From the IMG/VR virus record IMGVR_UViG_3300028590_000093, positions 1-22,433 of that record: DNA of 22,433 bases. One strand, 5' to 3'. This DNA comes from a virus. Below, one piece after another: positions 13,819 to 21,392 of this stretch. The notes under the pieces are model-generated. The model was not told the origin of the DNA, did no database searches, and saw only the letters and a list, made by a program, of their open reading frames with translations. Every line of letters begins with the position of its first letter. Within the stretch, counting starts at the first letter, position 1. The translations under genes were made by a program, and so were the position numbers.

Positions 13819-14204
13819 TGAATTTCGACATGACGCGGCCGTGTGACAATTGCCCGTTCCGGACGGACGTGAAACCGTTCATCGGGGCGAGCCGGGCGAT
13901 CGAGATCGTTGGCGGTTTGGATGGGTGTTTCCCATGCCACAAAACGACGAAGTTCGATCAGGATGAGGCCGGGCCGCAGCACGTTCCGCACGATGACGAG
14001 CAGCATTGCGCCGGGGCTCTCATCATGCAGCTAAAAGAGGGGTGGCTCGGCCAGATGGGGCGGATCGCCGAGCGGACCGGGTGGGACTCGGGGGCGATGG
14101 ATCTCGGCTCTCCCGTGTACGAATCCCGGGAGGAGTTCATCGCCGCGCATGTCGAGGCGGAGGAGGAGGCGAAGCGCCTCCGGAAAGGTGGCGATCGGAA
14201 ATGA
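13818..14204 (+). CDS. Cys-rich small protein (DUF6283-like pattern)
   Basis: This 128-residue protein has a Cys/His cluster: C9-DN-C12-PF, C37-FP-C40-H41, and H63-C64-AGA. The order CxxCPF(R), an acidic or helical spacer, CxxCH, then HCAGA resembles small phage and actinobacterial proteins grouped as DUF6283 or similar, which probably bind zinc or an iron-sulfur cluster; the exact family is a guess. The C-terminal third is a charged helix (EEFIAAHVEAEEEAKRLRKG). It overlaps the previous gene by one base and the next by ATGA. Confidence 0.7.
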   Translation: MNFDMTRPCDNCPFRTDVKPFIGASRAIEIVGGLDGCFPCHKTTKFDQDEAGPQHVPHDDEQHCAGALIMQLKEGWLGQMGRIAERTGWDSGAMDLGSPVYESREEFIAAHVEAEEEAKRLRKGGDRK

Positions 14205-14458
14205 TTCAGTCCATGCGGCCGGCGGGGTTTCACCGGGTCCATCTGGTTCGGTTTCTTGAGGGCGGGACGACGGAGGTTCTCGAAACCTTTTTCGAGTCCC
14301 CGGCTCACGCATTCGTGGCGATCCTCGCCTACAACAACGACGACAATTGCGAGGGGCTCTTGGCTCCGTGCCGGTGTGATCGAGTGGCAACGTTCGATCC
14401 GCCGGCGGACCAGATTTGGCCGAAGTGTGCGGTACTGAAACAGGAGGGCGAGGGGTGA
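14201..14458 (+). CDS. Small hypothetical protein
   Basis: This 85-residue protein is not recognised. It looks like a small alpha/beta unit (FHRVHLVRFLEGGTTEVLETFFESPAHAFVAILAY) followed by a Cys-containing segment (C49, C57, C59, C76). ATG 14201 overlaps the previous stop, and its own stop overlaps the GTG of the winged-helix/DUF4326 gene. It could be a partner of either neighbour. Confidence 0.68.
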   Translation: MIQSMRPAGFHRVHLVRFLEGGTTEVLETFFESPAHAFVAILAYNNDDNCEGLLAPCRCDRVATFDPPADQIWPKCAVLKQEGEG

Positions 14459-15222
14459 TTCGACAAATCGATATCATGCGGGCGGTGGCGGCCGGGATCT
14501 CGAACGCTTACGAAATCTCGGGGGCGTTGTTCCCGGATCTCTCGCGGTTCCGCTCGACTCACGGCGGGCCCGACAAAGGGGAGATCCGGGCATCGTGGCA
14601 ACTCGCGAAGCTGGAACATCGGGGGTTGCTCCGGGAGAAGCCGGCTCAACGCCGATCGGCTCGCGGCAAGTTCCGAGAGTTCGAGGTTACGGACGTCGGC
14701 CGACAGTGGGTCCGGATTCAGTCCGGCGAGCGCGGCCGGCTCTCCCGCGCGAAGGGATCTCGGAAGCAACCGGGGATCGTTTGCTCGCGGCCGGGCCCCC
14801 TGGGGAATCCGTTCGCTCCACTGGTGATCGGCGGGCAGGAGTTCGGACGCGGGCCGGCGGTCGCGCTGTTCAAGGTTTGGGCGGATGCGATGGTGTCCGG
14901 GTTGGACATCGACATCCGGACGGCCGGGGCTGGTCCCGTGATCGTCTATTGCGACGAGCGGCTCCGGAAGTATTGCACGGAGTTGAACCCGCTGGCGTTC
15001 TATGGCGTCGACGTCGTCGGGAAATGGAAGCTCGATCAGATGGAGCGGGCGAAGTGGCTCGGCGAGATCCGCCGGTTCGAGGCGCTCGTGTCCCGCCGGG
15101 CGTTTTGCTGGTGTCCGCTCGATTCGTGGTGTCACGTCGACGTCTTGCTCGGACTCGATCGCCGGGAGGTCTGCCGGGCTCACAATGAGCTATGCCGGGA
15201 GTTCCCCGGTTTGCTGCGGTAG
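14455..15222 (+). CDS. Winged-helix fused to a DUF4326-like domain
   Basis: This 255-residue protein seems to join two parts. Residues 1-95 look like a winged-helix DNA-binding domain (MRAVAAGISNAYEISGALF; EIRASWQLAKLEHRGLLREK as recognition helix; then KFREFEVTDVGRQWV as the wing). Residues 108-235 match the DUF4326 pattern: a GPLGNPF loop (114-120), a central helix, C218-W-C220 and C226-H227-V-D-V-L (the CxC...CHxDVL signature). DUF4326 is widespread in phages, and its function is unknown to me. A regulatory role is possible because it is the only other clear DNA-binding protein in the block, but nothing shows that it binds the palindromes. The start is GTG 14455. A GATATCAT resembling an operator half lies in its first codons (about 14468-14476). 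Confidence 0.72.
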   Translation: MIRQIDIMRAVAAGISNAYEISGALFPDLSRFRSTHGGPDKGEIRASWQLAKLEHRGLLREKPAQRRSARGKFREFEVTDVGRQWVRIQSGERGRLSRAKGSRKQPGIVCSRPGPLGNPFAPLVIGGQEFGRGPAVALFKVWADAMVSGLDIDIRTAGAGPVIVYCDERLRKYCTELNPLAFYGVDVVGKWKLDQMERAKWLGEIRRFEALVSRRAFCWCPLDSWCHVDVLLGLDRREVCRAHNELCREFPGLLR

Positions 15223-15239
15223 TTCCGGGCGGATTATGC

Positions 15240-15273
15240 TCCCTCCCTGTTGCTTCTCCCTGGGAGGGATTTT
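15240..15273 (+). terminator. Hairpin before the portal gene, hides its ribosome site
   Basis: TCCCTCCC (15240-15247) pairs exactly with GGGAGGGA (15262-15269), followed by TTTT (15270-15273). The right arm is also the Shine-Dalgarno site of the portal gene (ATG 15276). The element could end part of the transcription from the promoter D operon and, in transcripts that read through, limit portal translation. Confidence 0.7.
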
Positions 15274-15275
15274 CG

Positions 15276-16850
15276 ATGGCTGGTTTGATGGTCGAGCAGT
15301 GGCGGACGCAGGCGGCCGCGGTCCCCGTTTCCCTGGGGGCTCCTGGGGCGTTCATGGCTCCGCCGTCCAGTTCGACTCCCCCGTTCGCGACGTCGAGCGG
15401 GCCGTCGGGCGCCGCCGTCTCAACGAACGAAATGCGGGCGAGCTATCGGGGTTGGCGATACATCGGTATCCGACGACTCATTGAGTCCTGCGCCGCCGTG
15501 GCTCCGTGTCTTTGGGTGAAGCGGGGCGGGGAGCCTCCGATCACCGATTCCCGCTTTGCCGCGTTTCTCCGGCAGAACTACGGGTTCGCCTCCCCGCAGG
15601 GGGCGGAGGGGCTCCGGCCGGTGACGTCTCACCGGATGCTCGCTCTCTGTTCGCAACCCAATCCGCAAGACGATTGGGCCGCGTTCATTGAGGACTATCT
15701 CATTCAGTGGCACGTGACGGGGAAAGTGTTTCTCTGGTTCCTCCGCGACAAGGGGTTCGGCAAGCCGGGAGAGATGTGGATCGTCCCGCAAGAGTGCATT
15801 CGTCCGAAGCAACAGACGGGCGCCGTCACGCATTGGATCATCTCATCGAACTGGTACGGGCAGGACGTCGAGGTTCCAATCTCCGACGTGATCTTTCGGT
15901 GGCAGAAATCCCCCTGGGGGAAAAACTATTCCTACTCCACGACGGAGGCGATCGCGACGTGGCTCCGGGCCGATCGGACGATCGACGATGCGCGGCTGAC
16001 GTCGTTCCAAAACGAGATCAAGCCGGACGTCGTGTTGCGTCCAGATCCGAAGGTGTACAACCCGCAGGACATGCCGGCGCTCGTCCAGTTGCAGGAGCGT
16101 TTCAACGCTCGTCTTGCCGGAGTGAACAAGCGAGGGGGCGGGGTCTACATTCCGCCGGGCGTGGAGGCGGAGCGGGTCGACCGGCCGCCGTCGGAGATGG
16201 ACTATCCCATGTCGTCGTCTCAGATGCGGGACAACATTCTCGCGGCCGCCGGCGTCAACAAGTTCGTTGCCGGCATCACGGAGGAAGTCAACCGGGCGAC
16301 GGCGGAGGCGGCTCGGGAGAATTATGCGTGGCTCGCTCTCAATCCGGAGTTGGGTCGCGTGGCTCGAATCCTCACGCGGGTGGCTCGGGAATACGATCCG
16401 GCTCTCGTTGTCACGTTCCCCGATCAAACGCCTCTCAACGCGGAGGAGGAGCGGGCGGAGACGCAACTCGATTGGACGATGGGGGCGGTGACTCCTGGGG
16501 AACGCCGCGGCCGCCGCGGACGTCCGACGCTCAACCTCCCGGGGATGGACGTTCCTTGGATCGGGTCGGGCATGGTCCCGATCGATCAGGCGGCCGAGCC
16601 GGTCGAGCCGGCGCCGCTCCCTGGGGCGATCCCGGACGCGCTCGATACGGGCGAGGAGGACGAGGAGGAGATCGACGGCGAGGGCCAAGACGAGGAGGAG
16701 GACGAGGCGGACGATCAGGACGACGCGGAGGACGGCGACGGTCCCCCGAAGAAAAAGCCGGTCAAGGCCGCCTCCCCGAAGAAAGCGGCGCCGAAGAAAG
16801 TCGCCACCAAAAAAGCCGCTCCGAAAAAGCCGGCCGCCGGGGGTAAGTGA
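15276..16850 (+). CDS. Portal protein, HK97-like, with acidic and basic tail
   Basis: The portal is the dodecameric ring through which DNA enters and leaves the head. This 525-residue protein has the family's look: a variable N-terminus, a core from about residue 55 (YRGWRYIGIRRLIESCAAV), then WHVTGKVFLWFLRD, the ring stem region, and late segments MSSSQMRDNILAAAGVNKFVAGI and EEVNRATAEAARENYAWLAL typical of phage portals. The C-terminus is unusual: residues about 458-490 are nearly all Asp/Glu/Gly, followed by 35 residues of Lys/Ala/Pro repeats (PKKAAPKKVATKKAAPKK) like histone H1 or HU tails. ATG 15276 is chosen because GGGAGGGA precedes it; the frame is open further up but would run over the previous gene. 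It overlaps the next gene by one base. Confidence 0.9.
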   Translation: MAGLMVEQWRTQAAAVPVSLGAPGAFMAPPSSSTPPFATSSGPSGAAVSTNEMRASYRGWRYIGIRRLIESCAAVAPCLWVKRGGEPPITDSRFAAFLRQNYGFASPQGAEGLRPVTSHRMLALCSQPNPQDDWAAFIEDYLIQWHVTGKVFLWFLRDKGFGKPGEMWIVPQECIRPKQQTGAVTHWIISSNWYGQDVEVPISDVIFRWQKSPWGKNYSYSTTEAIATWLRADRTIDDARLTSFQNEIKPDVVLRPDPKVYNPQDMPALVQLQERFNARLAGVNKRGGGVYIPPGVEAERVDRPPSEMDYPMSSSQMRDNILAAAGVNKFVAGITEEVNRATAEAARENYAWLALNPELGRVARILTRVAREYDPALVVTFPDQTPLNAEEERAETQLDWTMGAVTPGERRGRRGRPTLNLPGMDVPWIGSGMVPIDQAAEPVEPAPLPGAIPDALDTGEEDEEEIDGEGQDEEEDEADDQDDAEDGDGPPKKKPVKAASPKKAAPKKVATKKAAPKKPAAGGK

Positions 16851-17743
16851 TGACGTTCCGGGAGGAGGAGGATGAGTGGCTCGCGCTCGGCGGCGCTCCT
16901 CCTGCGCCGGGGATCATCGTTCGAGGCATGACGCAACGGGCCGCGCGCCGGCGCCGGGCGATGCGGGATTGGGGCCGCAACCGGGAGACGGGGGAGCGGA
17001 GGATCTCCGTTCCGGTCAAGCGCATTCTCACGCGATGGTGCGCCGCTCAAGATCCGGAGAACCTCAACCCCGATGCGATCCTCGGGGACTCCGAACTCCG
17101 CCGCGCCTTGATGCGGGTGTTCGAGACGACGGTCCGCGATACGTGGATCTCGGGTTACTCCTGGGAGCAACGGTGGATCGAGGATCGCGTTCAGATGGAG
17201 CGGCAGGCGCAAATCAAGCTGCCTCCGTGGATCGAGAATCAGATCCGGGCGTGGCTCGGCGTCCGCGGGCCCGGGTTCTGGAACCGGATCTCGATGAGGG
17301 TCCGGGACACGATTCGAAAGATCATGAGCCGGTCCGCCTCCGACGGGCTCACGCTGCGGGAACGGTCGAAGAAAATCGCCGACGCTCTCGGCGTGGCTCC
17401 GGGGTACGTGTCGCAGCGGATCGCGAGGACGGAGTCGGTCGCCTCGATCAACAACGGGCAACAGGCGAACCGGACCGAACTCGGGATCGAGTTCAAGGAA
17501 TGGAGTTCGACGATCGACAAGCGAACCCGCGTCGGGGTTTACGATCACGTCTCTCCCGATGGGGAGGTTGCCTACAACGACGACGCTTTTGAGGTCTCCG
17601 GGGAATTGCTTTTGCATCCTGGGGACATCAGTCTCGGCGCGACGGCCGGGAACGTGATTCAATGCCGGTGTGCGGCGCTGGCCGCGTTCGACGTGGAGGA
17701 GGCTCCCCCGCGGCGGGGGGTTTCGCCGCTCCTCCCTCGGTGA
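16850..17743 (+). CDS. Minor head protein, Mu F-like head morphogenesis
   Basis: This 297-residue protein belongs to the SPP1 gp7/Mu F head morphogenesis family (PF04233-like), whose members are minor head proteins linked to the portal, possibly ejected with DNA. Family signals: RIARTESVASINNG (190-203), FKEWSSTIDKRTRVGVYDH (215-233), FEVSGELLLHPGD (247-259) and the final motif NVIQCRC (268-274), where most relatives have NCRC. The N-terminal 60 residues are charged and Arg-rich. A GTG at 16847 is in frame, but ATG 16850 overlaps the portal stop by one base and is preferred. The position between portal and protease is standard for this family. Confidence 0.87.
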   Translation: MTFREEEDEWLALGGAPPAPGIIVRGMTQRAARRRRAMRDWGRNRETGERRISVPVKRILTRWCAAQDPENLNPDAILGDSELRRALMRVFETTVRDTWISGYSWEQRWIEDRVQMERQAQIKLPPWIENQIRAWLGVRGPGFWNRISMRVRDTIRKIMSRSASDGLTLRERSKKIADALGVAPGYVSQRIARTESVASINNGQQANRTELGIEFKEWSSTIDKRTRVGVYDHVSPDGEVAYNDDAFEVSGELLLHPGDISLGATAGNVIQCRCAALAAFDVEEAPPRRGVSPLLPR

Positions 17744-17795
17744 TATCGTTTTGCCGGATGCAATGGGCATCGGCGCAGATCAGGAGACTCTCGAA

Positions 17796-18272
17796 ATGGT
17801 TTACACGATTCTGTATCAGGACGACAAAAAGGGCGTTCATCGCAAGCGGGCCGACACGATGTTCTCTCCCGGGAAGGGTGGGGCGAAACTCCCGCAGTCG
17901 TTTATCGACGACGTGACGAGAGCCCTCAACAAGCGGTTCCCGATCGAGATCGTCGGGGTAACGGGCGGGGATTTCAGTTGGCCGTCTGAGGAGGCGGCCG
18001 CGGAGATCAATCGGAAGCTGGCGCAGGCGAAAGCGGGCGAGACGGCGCCGCAGATCCGCGAGCCGGAACACGTCGTCCCGCCGACGAAAGACGACATCAA
18101 CAAGGCGTCGAAAATCGAACTCGCGCAAGCGCTGATGTCACTCAAAGAGGGGGGGAAGCCGGAGGTACGGGAGATCCTCCGCGAAGTCAGTCCGGACTCC
18201 CCCGCGGAGGAGATCCGGAACGCGCTCATTGCGGTCGCGTCCGACGCTCCCGCTTCTCCTGGGAAGCCGTGA
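17796..18272 (+). CDS. Hypothetical head-module protein
   Basis: This 158-residue protein is not recognised. It has a short alpha/beta start (MVYTILYQDDKKGVHRKRAD), a helix around residues 35-45, then a long charged segment (about 65-110) and a helical C-terminus (KIELAQALMSLKEGGKPEVREIL). Its place between the minor head gene and the protease suggests an assembly or virion role, possibly a scaffold-like factor, but this is inference. ATG 17796 is chosen because AGGAG lies about 10 bases before it; ATG 17763 in the same frame has no good site. A strong terminator follows at 18302. Confidence 0.65.
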   Translation: MVYTILYQDDKKGVHRKRADTMFSPGKGGAKLPQSFIDDVTRALNKRFPIEIVGVTGGDFSWPSEEAAAEINRKLAQAKAGETAPQIREPEHVVPPTKDDINKASKIELAQALMSLKEGGKPEVREILREVSPDSPAEEIRNALIAVASDAPASPGKP

Positions 18273-18301
18273 GGGGTTACGCTCTCCGTCAATGTCCGGC
18301 G

Positions 18302-18331
18302 AACGCTCGGCAGAAATGCCGGGCGTTTTTT
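18302..18331 (+). terminator. Strong intrinsic terminator before the protease gene
   Basis: An 11-bp stem (18302-18312 with 18317-18327; AACGCTCGGCA with its complement, one G-T pair) has a GAAA tetraloop and is followed by TTTTTT (18326-18331). The protease gene starts 22 bases later behind AGGAGG, so either a promoter lies here unseen or read-through supplies the capsid genes. Confidence 0.93.
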
Positions 18332-18352
18332 CATTGATAGGAGGTTCGAGCT

Positions 18353-19477
18353 ATGAGACGGTTTTGGTTCAATCAGGACGCGACGGGCGGGACGACGGGC
18401 CCGGCCGCCGAAACGCAGTCCGCGGCGCCGGCGCTTGTCGAGTTCGGCGACGCGACGTCCGCTCCGTTCGACGTGGCGGAGCCGGAGGGGATCGGGGGGC
18501 AGGGCCCTCCGCAGCGGATCGAGGGGAGTCTGTTTCAGGCGGCCGCCGGGGCGATCGGTGACGCCGATCAGTCCGAAATGCGTCAGTCGTTCGTGATCGT
18601 CTCGAACGAGCGGAACCGGAACGGCAATCAACTCCAGATGGGGCGGAACAAAAAGGGGCAAGGGGCGATCGTCGCGCAGCACAAGCGCAACCCGGTTGTT
18701 CTGTTCGAGCATGGTTTCGACTCCCGCCGCGGGAACCTCCCGATCGGCTCATCGCAGTCGCCGAAGGGGAACAAATACACGCTCCGGGCGAGCGCGTCGC
18801 AGATCATCGCCGACGTCTATTTCCGCCAGAACGATGCGTTCTCGGCCGACGTCTTCGCGATGGTCAAAGACAAAACGCTCCGGATGGCGTCGATCGGATT
18901 CGATCCCGTGTTGGGGCTCCGCCTCGAACCGGCGCAGACGAATCAATCGGAGATGCCGAGCGGCAACCCGAATCAACCGACGGTCGTCAATTTTCAGAAC
19001 GGCTACGGGTGGTACTTCTCGGAATGGGAACTCCGGGAATGGAGTGTCGTCGCCGTCGGTGCGGACAAGAACGCGCTAGCGCAAGCGGCGTGGGGATCTC
19101 GAACCGTCGGCGGCGATGCGTTGGAGTCCCGCGAGTTGGTCCAGTCACTCCGGGATCTCCTGGGGCCGCTCAAGTCGTTCGCCGCGTTCGGAGCCGAACT
19201 GTTCGGCAACCGTTCGGCTCCCGTGTCGAACAGTGCGCCGGCGTCTCCGGCAATTGAAACGCAGGCGGCCGCGGCGGGTTCGGCTCTCTCTGTCGAACAG
19301 TTCCCGGCGATCGCGGCGCCCCCGGCGGCTCCGGTGATTCAGTTGCCGGCGCCCGATCCGAATGCGGTGTTGGTGGATCTCGTCCGGCAGGCGTGCGCGG
19401 GGTACGTGACGCAGATCGGAAACCGGGTCGAGGCCCTCGAAAAACAGATCGCCTATCAATCCGGCGCAGTCCCTTGA
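18353..19477 (+). CDS. Prohead maturation protease with long C-terminal extension
   Basis: HK97-type prohead proteases (S21/S78-like fold) cut the capsid protein during head maturation. In this 374-residue protein the protease core lies at about 75-245: PVVLFEHGFD gives candidate catalytic H120, LRMASIGFDP gives candidate S180, and WELREWSVVAVGADKNAL (225-242) matches the family's EvSvV segment. The first 70 residues are Ala/Gly/Pro-rich. After residue 255 comes a flexible Ala/Pro/Gln-rich linker and then a final helix (VLVDLVRQACAGYVTQIGNRV and onward, about 345-367), which may act as a scaffold arm. The core has the usual size; the extension is long. SD AGGAGG is 8 bases before ATG 18353. 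Confidence 0.88.
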   Translation: MRRFWFNQDATGGTTGPAAETQSAAPALVEFGDATSAPFDVAEPEGIGGQGPPQRIEGSLFQAAAGAIGDADQSEMRQSFVIVSNERNRNGNQLQMGRNKKGQGAIVAQHKRNPVVLFEHGFDSRRGNLPIGSSQSPKGNKYTLRASASQIIADVYFRQNDAFSADVFAMVKDKTLRMASIGFDPVLGLRLEPAQTNQSEMPSGNPNQPTVVNFQNGYGWYFSEWELREWSVVAVGADKNALAQAAWGSRTVGGDALESRELVQSLRDLLGPLKSFAAFGAELFGNRSAPVSNSAPASPAIETQAAAAGSALSVEQFPAIAAPPAAPVIQLPAPDPNAVLVDLVRQACAGYVTQIGNRVEALEKQIAYQSGAVP

Positions 19478-19528
19478 CGGCTCGGCGATCCCTGATCCGG
19501 GTTGACGCCGCCGGCGGAGTCGAGCAAG

Positions 19529-19551
19529 ATTCCGCCGGCGGAATTGCTTTT
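19529..19551 (+). terminator. Palindromic hairpin with T-run before the capsid gene
   Basis: ATTCCGCCGGCGGAAT (19529-19544) is a perfect 16-bp palindrome (six pairs with a CCGG loop), followed by TGCTTTT to 19551. The capsid gene's ribosome site AGGAG (19552-19556) comes directly after, so the element may be a partial terminator or an mRNA-stabilising 5' hairpin. TTGACG (19502) with AAGATT 18 bp later is a possible weak promoter without the operator. Confidence 0.65.
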
Positions 19552-19565
19552 AGGAGTCGGTCGAA

Positions 19566-21326
19566 ATGGTCAAATCGTCCATCACGGGCGGGGTTTGCTA
19601 CGGTCTTGCGTCCGCGGTCGGGATGGGCGCGCGGATGTTCCTGAATCACAACGCGCCGGGCGGATCGACGGGTTCCGTTCCCGCGACGCATCTTCCGCCG
19701 AATGCTCCGCCGGCAACGACGCAGGGCGCCGCCGCTCCGTCGAACAACAACCCGCAACACACTCATCTCCCTCCGCCGAGTCCGCCGCCGGCGCAGACGC
19801 AGGGCGCCGCTCCTGGGGCGACGACGGCCGCTCCGCCGGCGCAGACGCAGGGCGCCGCTCCCGCGGGGAACGACAATCTCGCGATTGCGGGGCTCGTTGC
19901 GGCCGGGATCGGTCAGGCGTTCGCTCCGATGAATCAGCGGCTCGACGCGATCGAGGCCCGGCTGAACAACGGGCAGCATGTCGCGTCGCCGGCGACGACG
20001 CAGACGGCGACGCAGACTCCGCAGGCTCCGGGCATCCGCCGGGGCGAGAACACGATGACGAGTCGTCCGTTCTCGATTACGCGGGTCATGCAGGCGGCCG
20101 CCGGCGTTCTCCCCTGGGAGCAAGCGCGGGTTGAGCAGGACATGCACAACCGGCTCCGTCAGACGTACGGGAACGGGCATGCCGATCTGTCGCAACAGGG
20201 CGTTCTCGTCCCGATGTCAACGCGGCATATGCTCGACATCGATCCGACGCTCGCGGAGGAGTGTCGCCAGCACATGAGCGCCTCAACCGTCGGCATGGAC
20301 GGGGACGCTTTCCGGGCGATGGTGCAGTCGATCGCGCGGAACCCCAACACGCCGGCCGGACACTGGACGCAGAACGCGGCTCAGTGGGACGAGACGCATT
20401 GGGGGAATTTCCTCAACGCGAACGGCGAGCCGGGCGAGATCATCGCCTATCTGCGGCCGATGAACCCGTTCACGGTCGCGGGCTCCCGGGAGGTTACGCT
20501 CCCGCCGACGGGCCGGCTCCCGATGGGCCGGCAGGTCGGGGTGACGGACGCCTATTGGGTCGGCCAGAATGCCGTGGGGCGGACGATCCCGGAGAGCAAG
20601 CCGACGTTCGGCGGGCAGCTCATGCAGTCGAAGAAACTCGCGGTGATCGTCACCTATCCGAACGAGTTCATCCGGTTCGGAACCGCCATGCAGGAGGCGT
20701 TCGTGAAGACGGACGTCGCCGCCGCGATGGCGTACAAGGAAGGCGTCGCGATGTTCTCCGGTCCGGGCGGGTTTGCTCCGCTCGGACTGATCTATCAGGA
20801 GGGGCTCCTCACGCATGAATGCGACGTCGTGGGCGCGAACGGTGACACGTTCATGCCGATCGATCTCGACATCATGGCGGCGAAGGTCGAGGAGCAGAAC
20901 ATCCCGATCACGAATTTCGCGTTCATGGGGCGGCCGCTCCTGTGGGCCCGCGCGAAGAACCGCCGGGCCGACGCCGTCACGGGCGGGGATCAGGCGGGCC
21001 CGTATCTGTTCGGGGCGATCGCCAACGAGGGAACCCTCGGCGGCATCAAAACGAGCCTCGGCGGGTATCGGTTCATCAAGTCGACGATGATCCCGTCGAA
21101 CCGGGTCAAGGGTGGATCGGGGGCAACCCTCACGATGGTGGTTGCCGGCGAGTGGTCGGAGCATATCATCGGCCGGCACGGCGTTCTGGACGTCGCCATG
21201 TCGCAACACCACAACACGAATTTCAAGGAAGATTTGACGTCGTGGCGGTTCATCGAATACGTCGACGCCGCTCCCCGGCGCCCGAATGCGTTCGTGATCT
21301 GCGACGACGTTCTCCCGGATGCGTGA
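19566..21326 (+). CDS. Major capsid protein, HK97-like, with long N-terminal domain
   Basis: This 586-residue protein forms the head shell. Residues about 168-580 look like an HK97-fold capsid protein: FSITRVMQAAAGVLPWEQARVEQ, VLVPMSTRHMLDID, a strand-rich E-loop/P-domain region (KLAVIVTYPNEFIRFGTAM), then FAFMGRPLLWARA, and a final part with VAGEWSEHIIGRHG typical of the A-domain. The first 163 residues are unlike the core: a short start, a Pro/Thr/Gln-rich stretch with three PPAxTQGAA repeats (about 48-100), a helix NDNLAIAGLVAAGIGQAFAP to ARLN (102-134), and a second linker. This may be a delta-type scaffold segment removed by the protease. ATG 20055 (residue 164, MTSRPFS) is a possible internal start. 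SD AGGAG is 9 bases before ATG 19566. Confidence 0.88.
   Translation: MVKSSITGGVCYGLASAVGMGARMFLNHNAPGGSTGSVPATHLPPNAPPATTQGAAAPSNNNPQHTHLPPPSPPPAQTQGAAPGATTAAPPAQTQGAAPAGNDNLAIAGLVAAGIGQAFAPMNQRLDAIEARLNNGQHVASPATTQTATQTPQAPGIRRGENTMTSRPFSITRVMQAAAGVLPWEQARVEQDMHNRLRQTYGNGHADLSQQGVLVPMSTRHMLDIDPTLAEECRQHMSASTVGMDGDAFRAMVQSIARNPNTPAGHWTQNAAQWDETHWGNFLNANGEPGEIIAYLRPMNPFTVAGSREVTLPPTGRLPMGRQVGVTDAYWVGQNAVGRTIPESKPTFGGQLMQSKKLAVIVTYPNEFIRFGTAMQEAFVKTDVAAAMAYKEGVAMFSGPGGFAPLGLIYQEGLLTHECDVVGANGDTFMPIDLDIMAAKVEEQNIPITNFAFMGRPLLWARAKNRRADAVTGGDQAGPYLFGAIANEGTLGGIKTSLGGYRFIKSTMIPSNRVKGGSGATLTMVVAGEWSEHIIGRHGVLDVAMSQHHNTNFKEDLTSWRFIEYVDAAPRRPNAFVICDDVLPDA
19785..19861 (+). repeat. 29-bp direct repeat inside the capsid gene
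   Basis: Bases 19785-19813 and 19833-19861 are identical over 29 bp, with a 48-bp period, and encode two copies of PPAQTQGAAP. A third diverged copy (PPATTQGAAAP) is encoded upstream at about 19707-19740. The near-identity suggests recent duplication or slippage. Confidence 0.85.
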
Positions 21327-21392
21327 TCTACCCTCCTGGGTGGGTGAGCCGGTGGCGAGTGGGATTCTCGTTGTCGTCGCCGGCTGGTAGTT

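Noticed and set aside
17743-17760. GATATCGTTTTG after the minor head gene as a fifth operator-promoter
   Set aside because: Only the central GATATC matches; there is no full palindrome, and no -35/-10 pair at the right spacing.
19785-19861. Possible CRISPR-like repeat
   Set aside because: Only two 29-bp copies occur, in frame within the capsid gene and encoding a protein repeat; there are no spacers or cas genes.
19170-20195. Minus-strand open frame of 341 residues
   Set aside because: It is antisense to the protease and capsid genes, with Arg/Pro-rich noise typical of reverse frames in GC-rich DNA.
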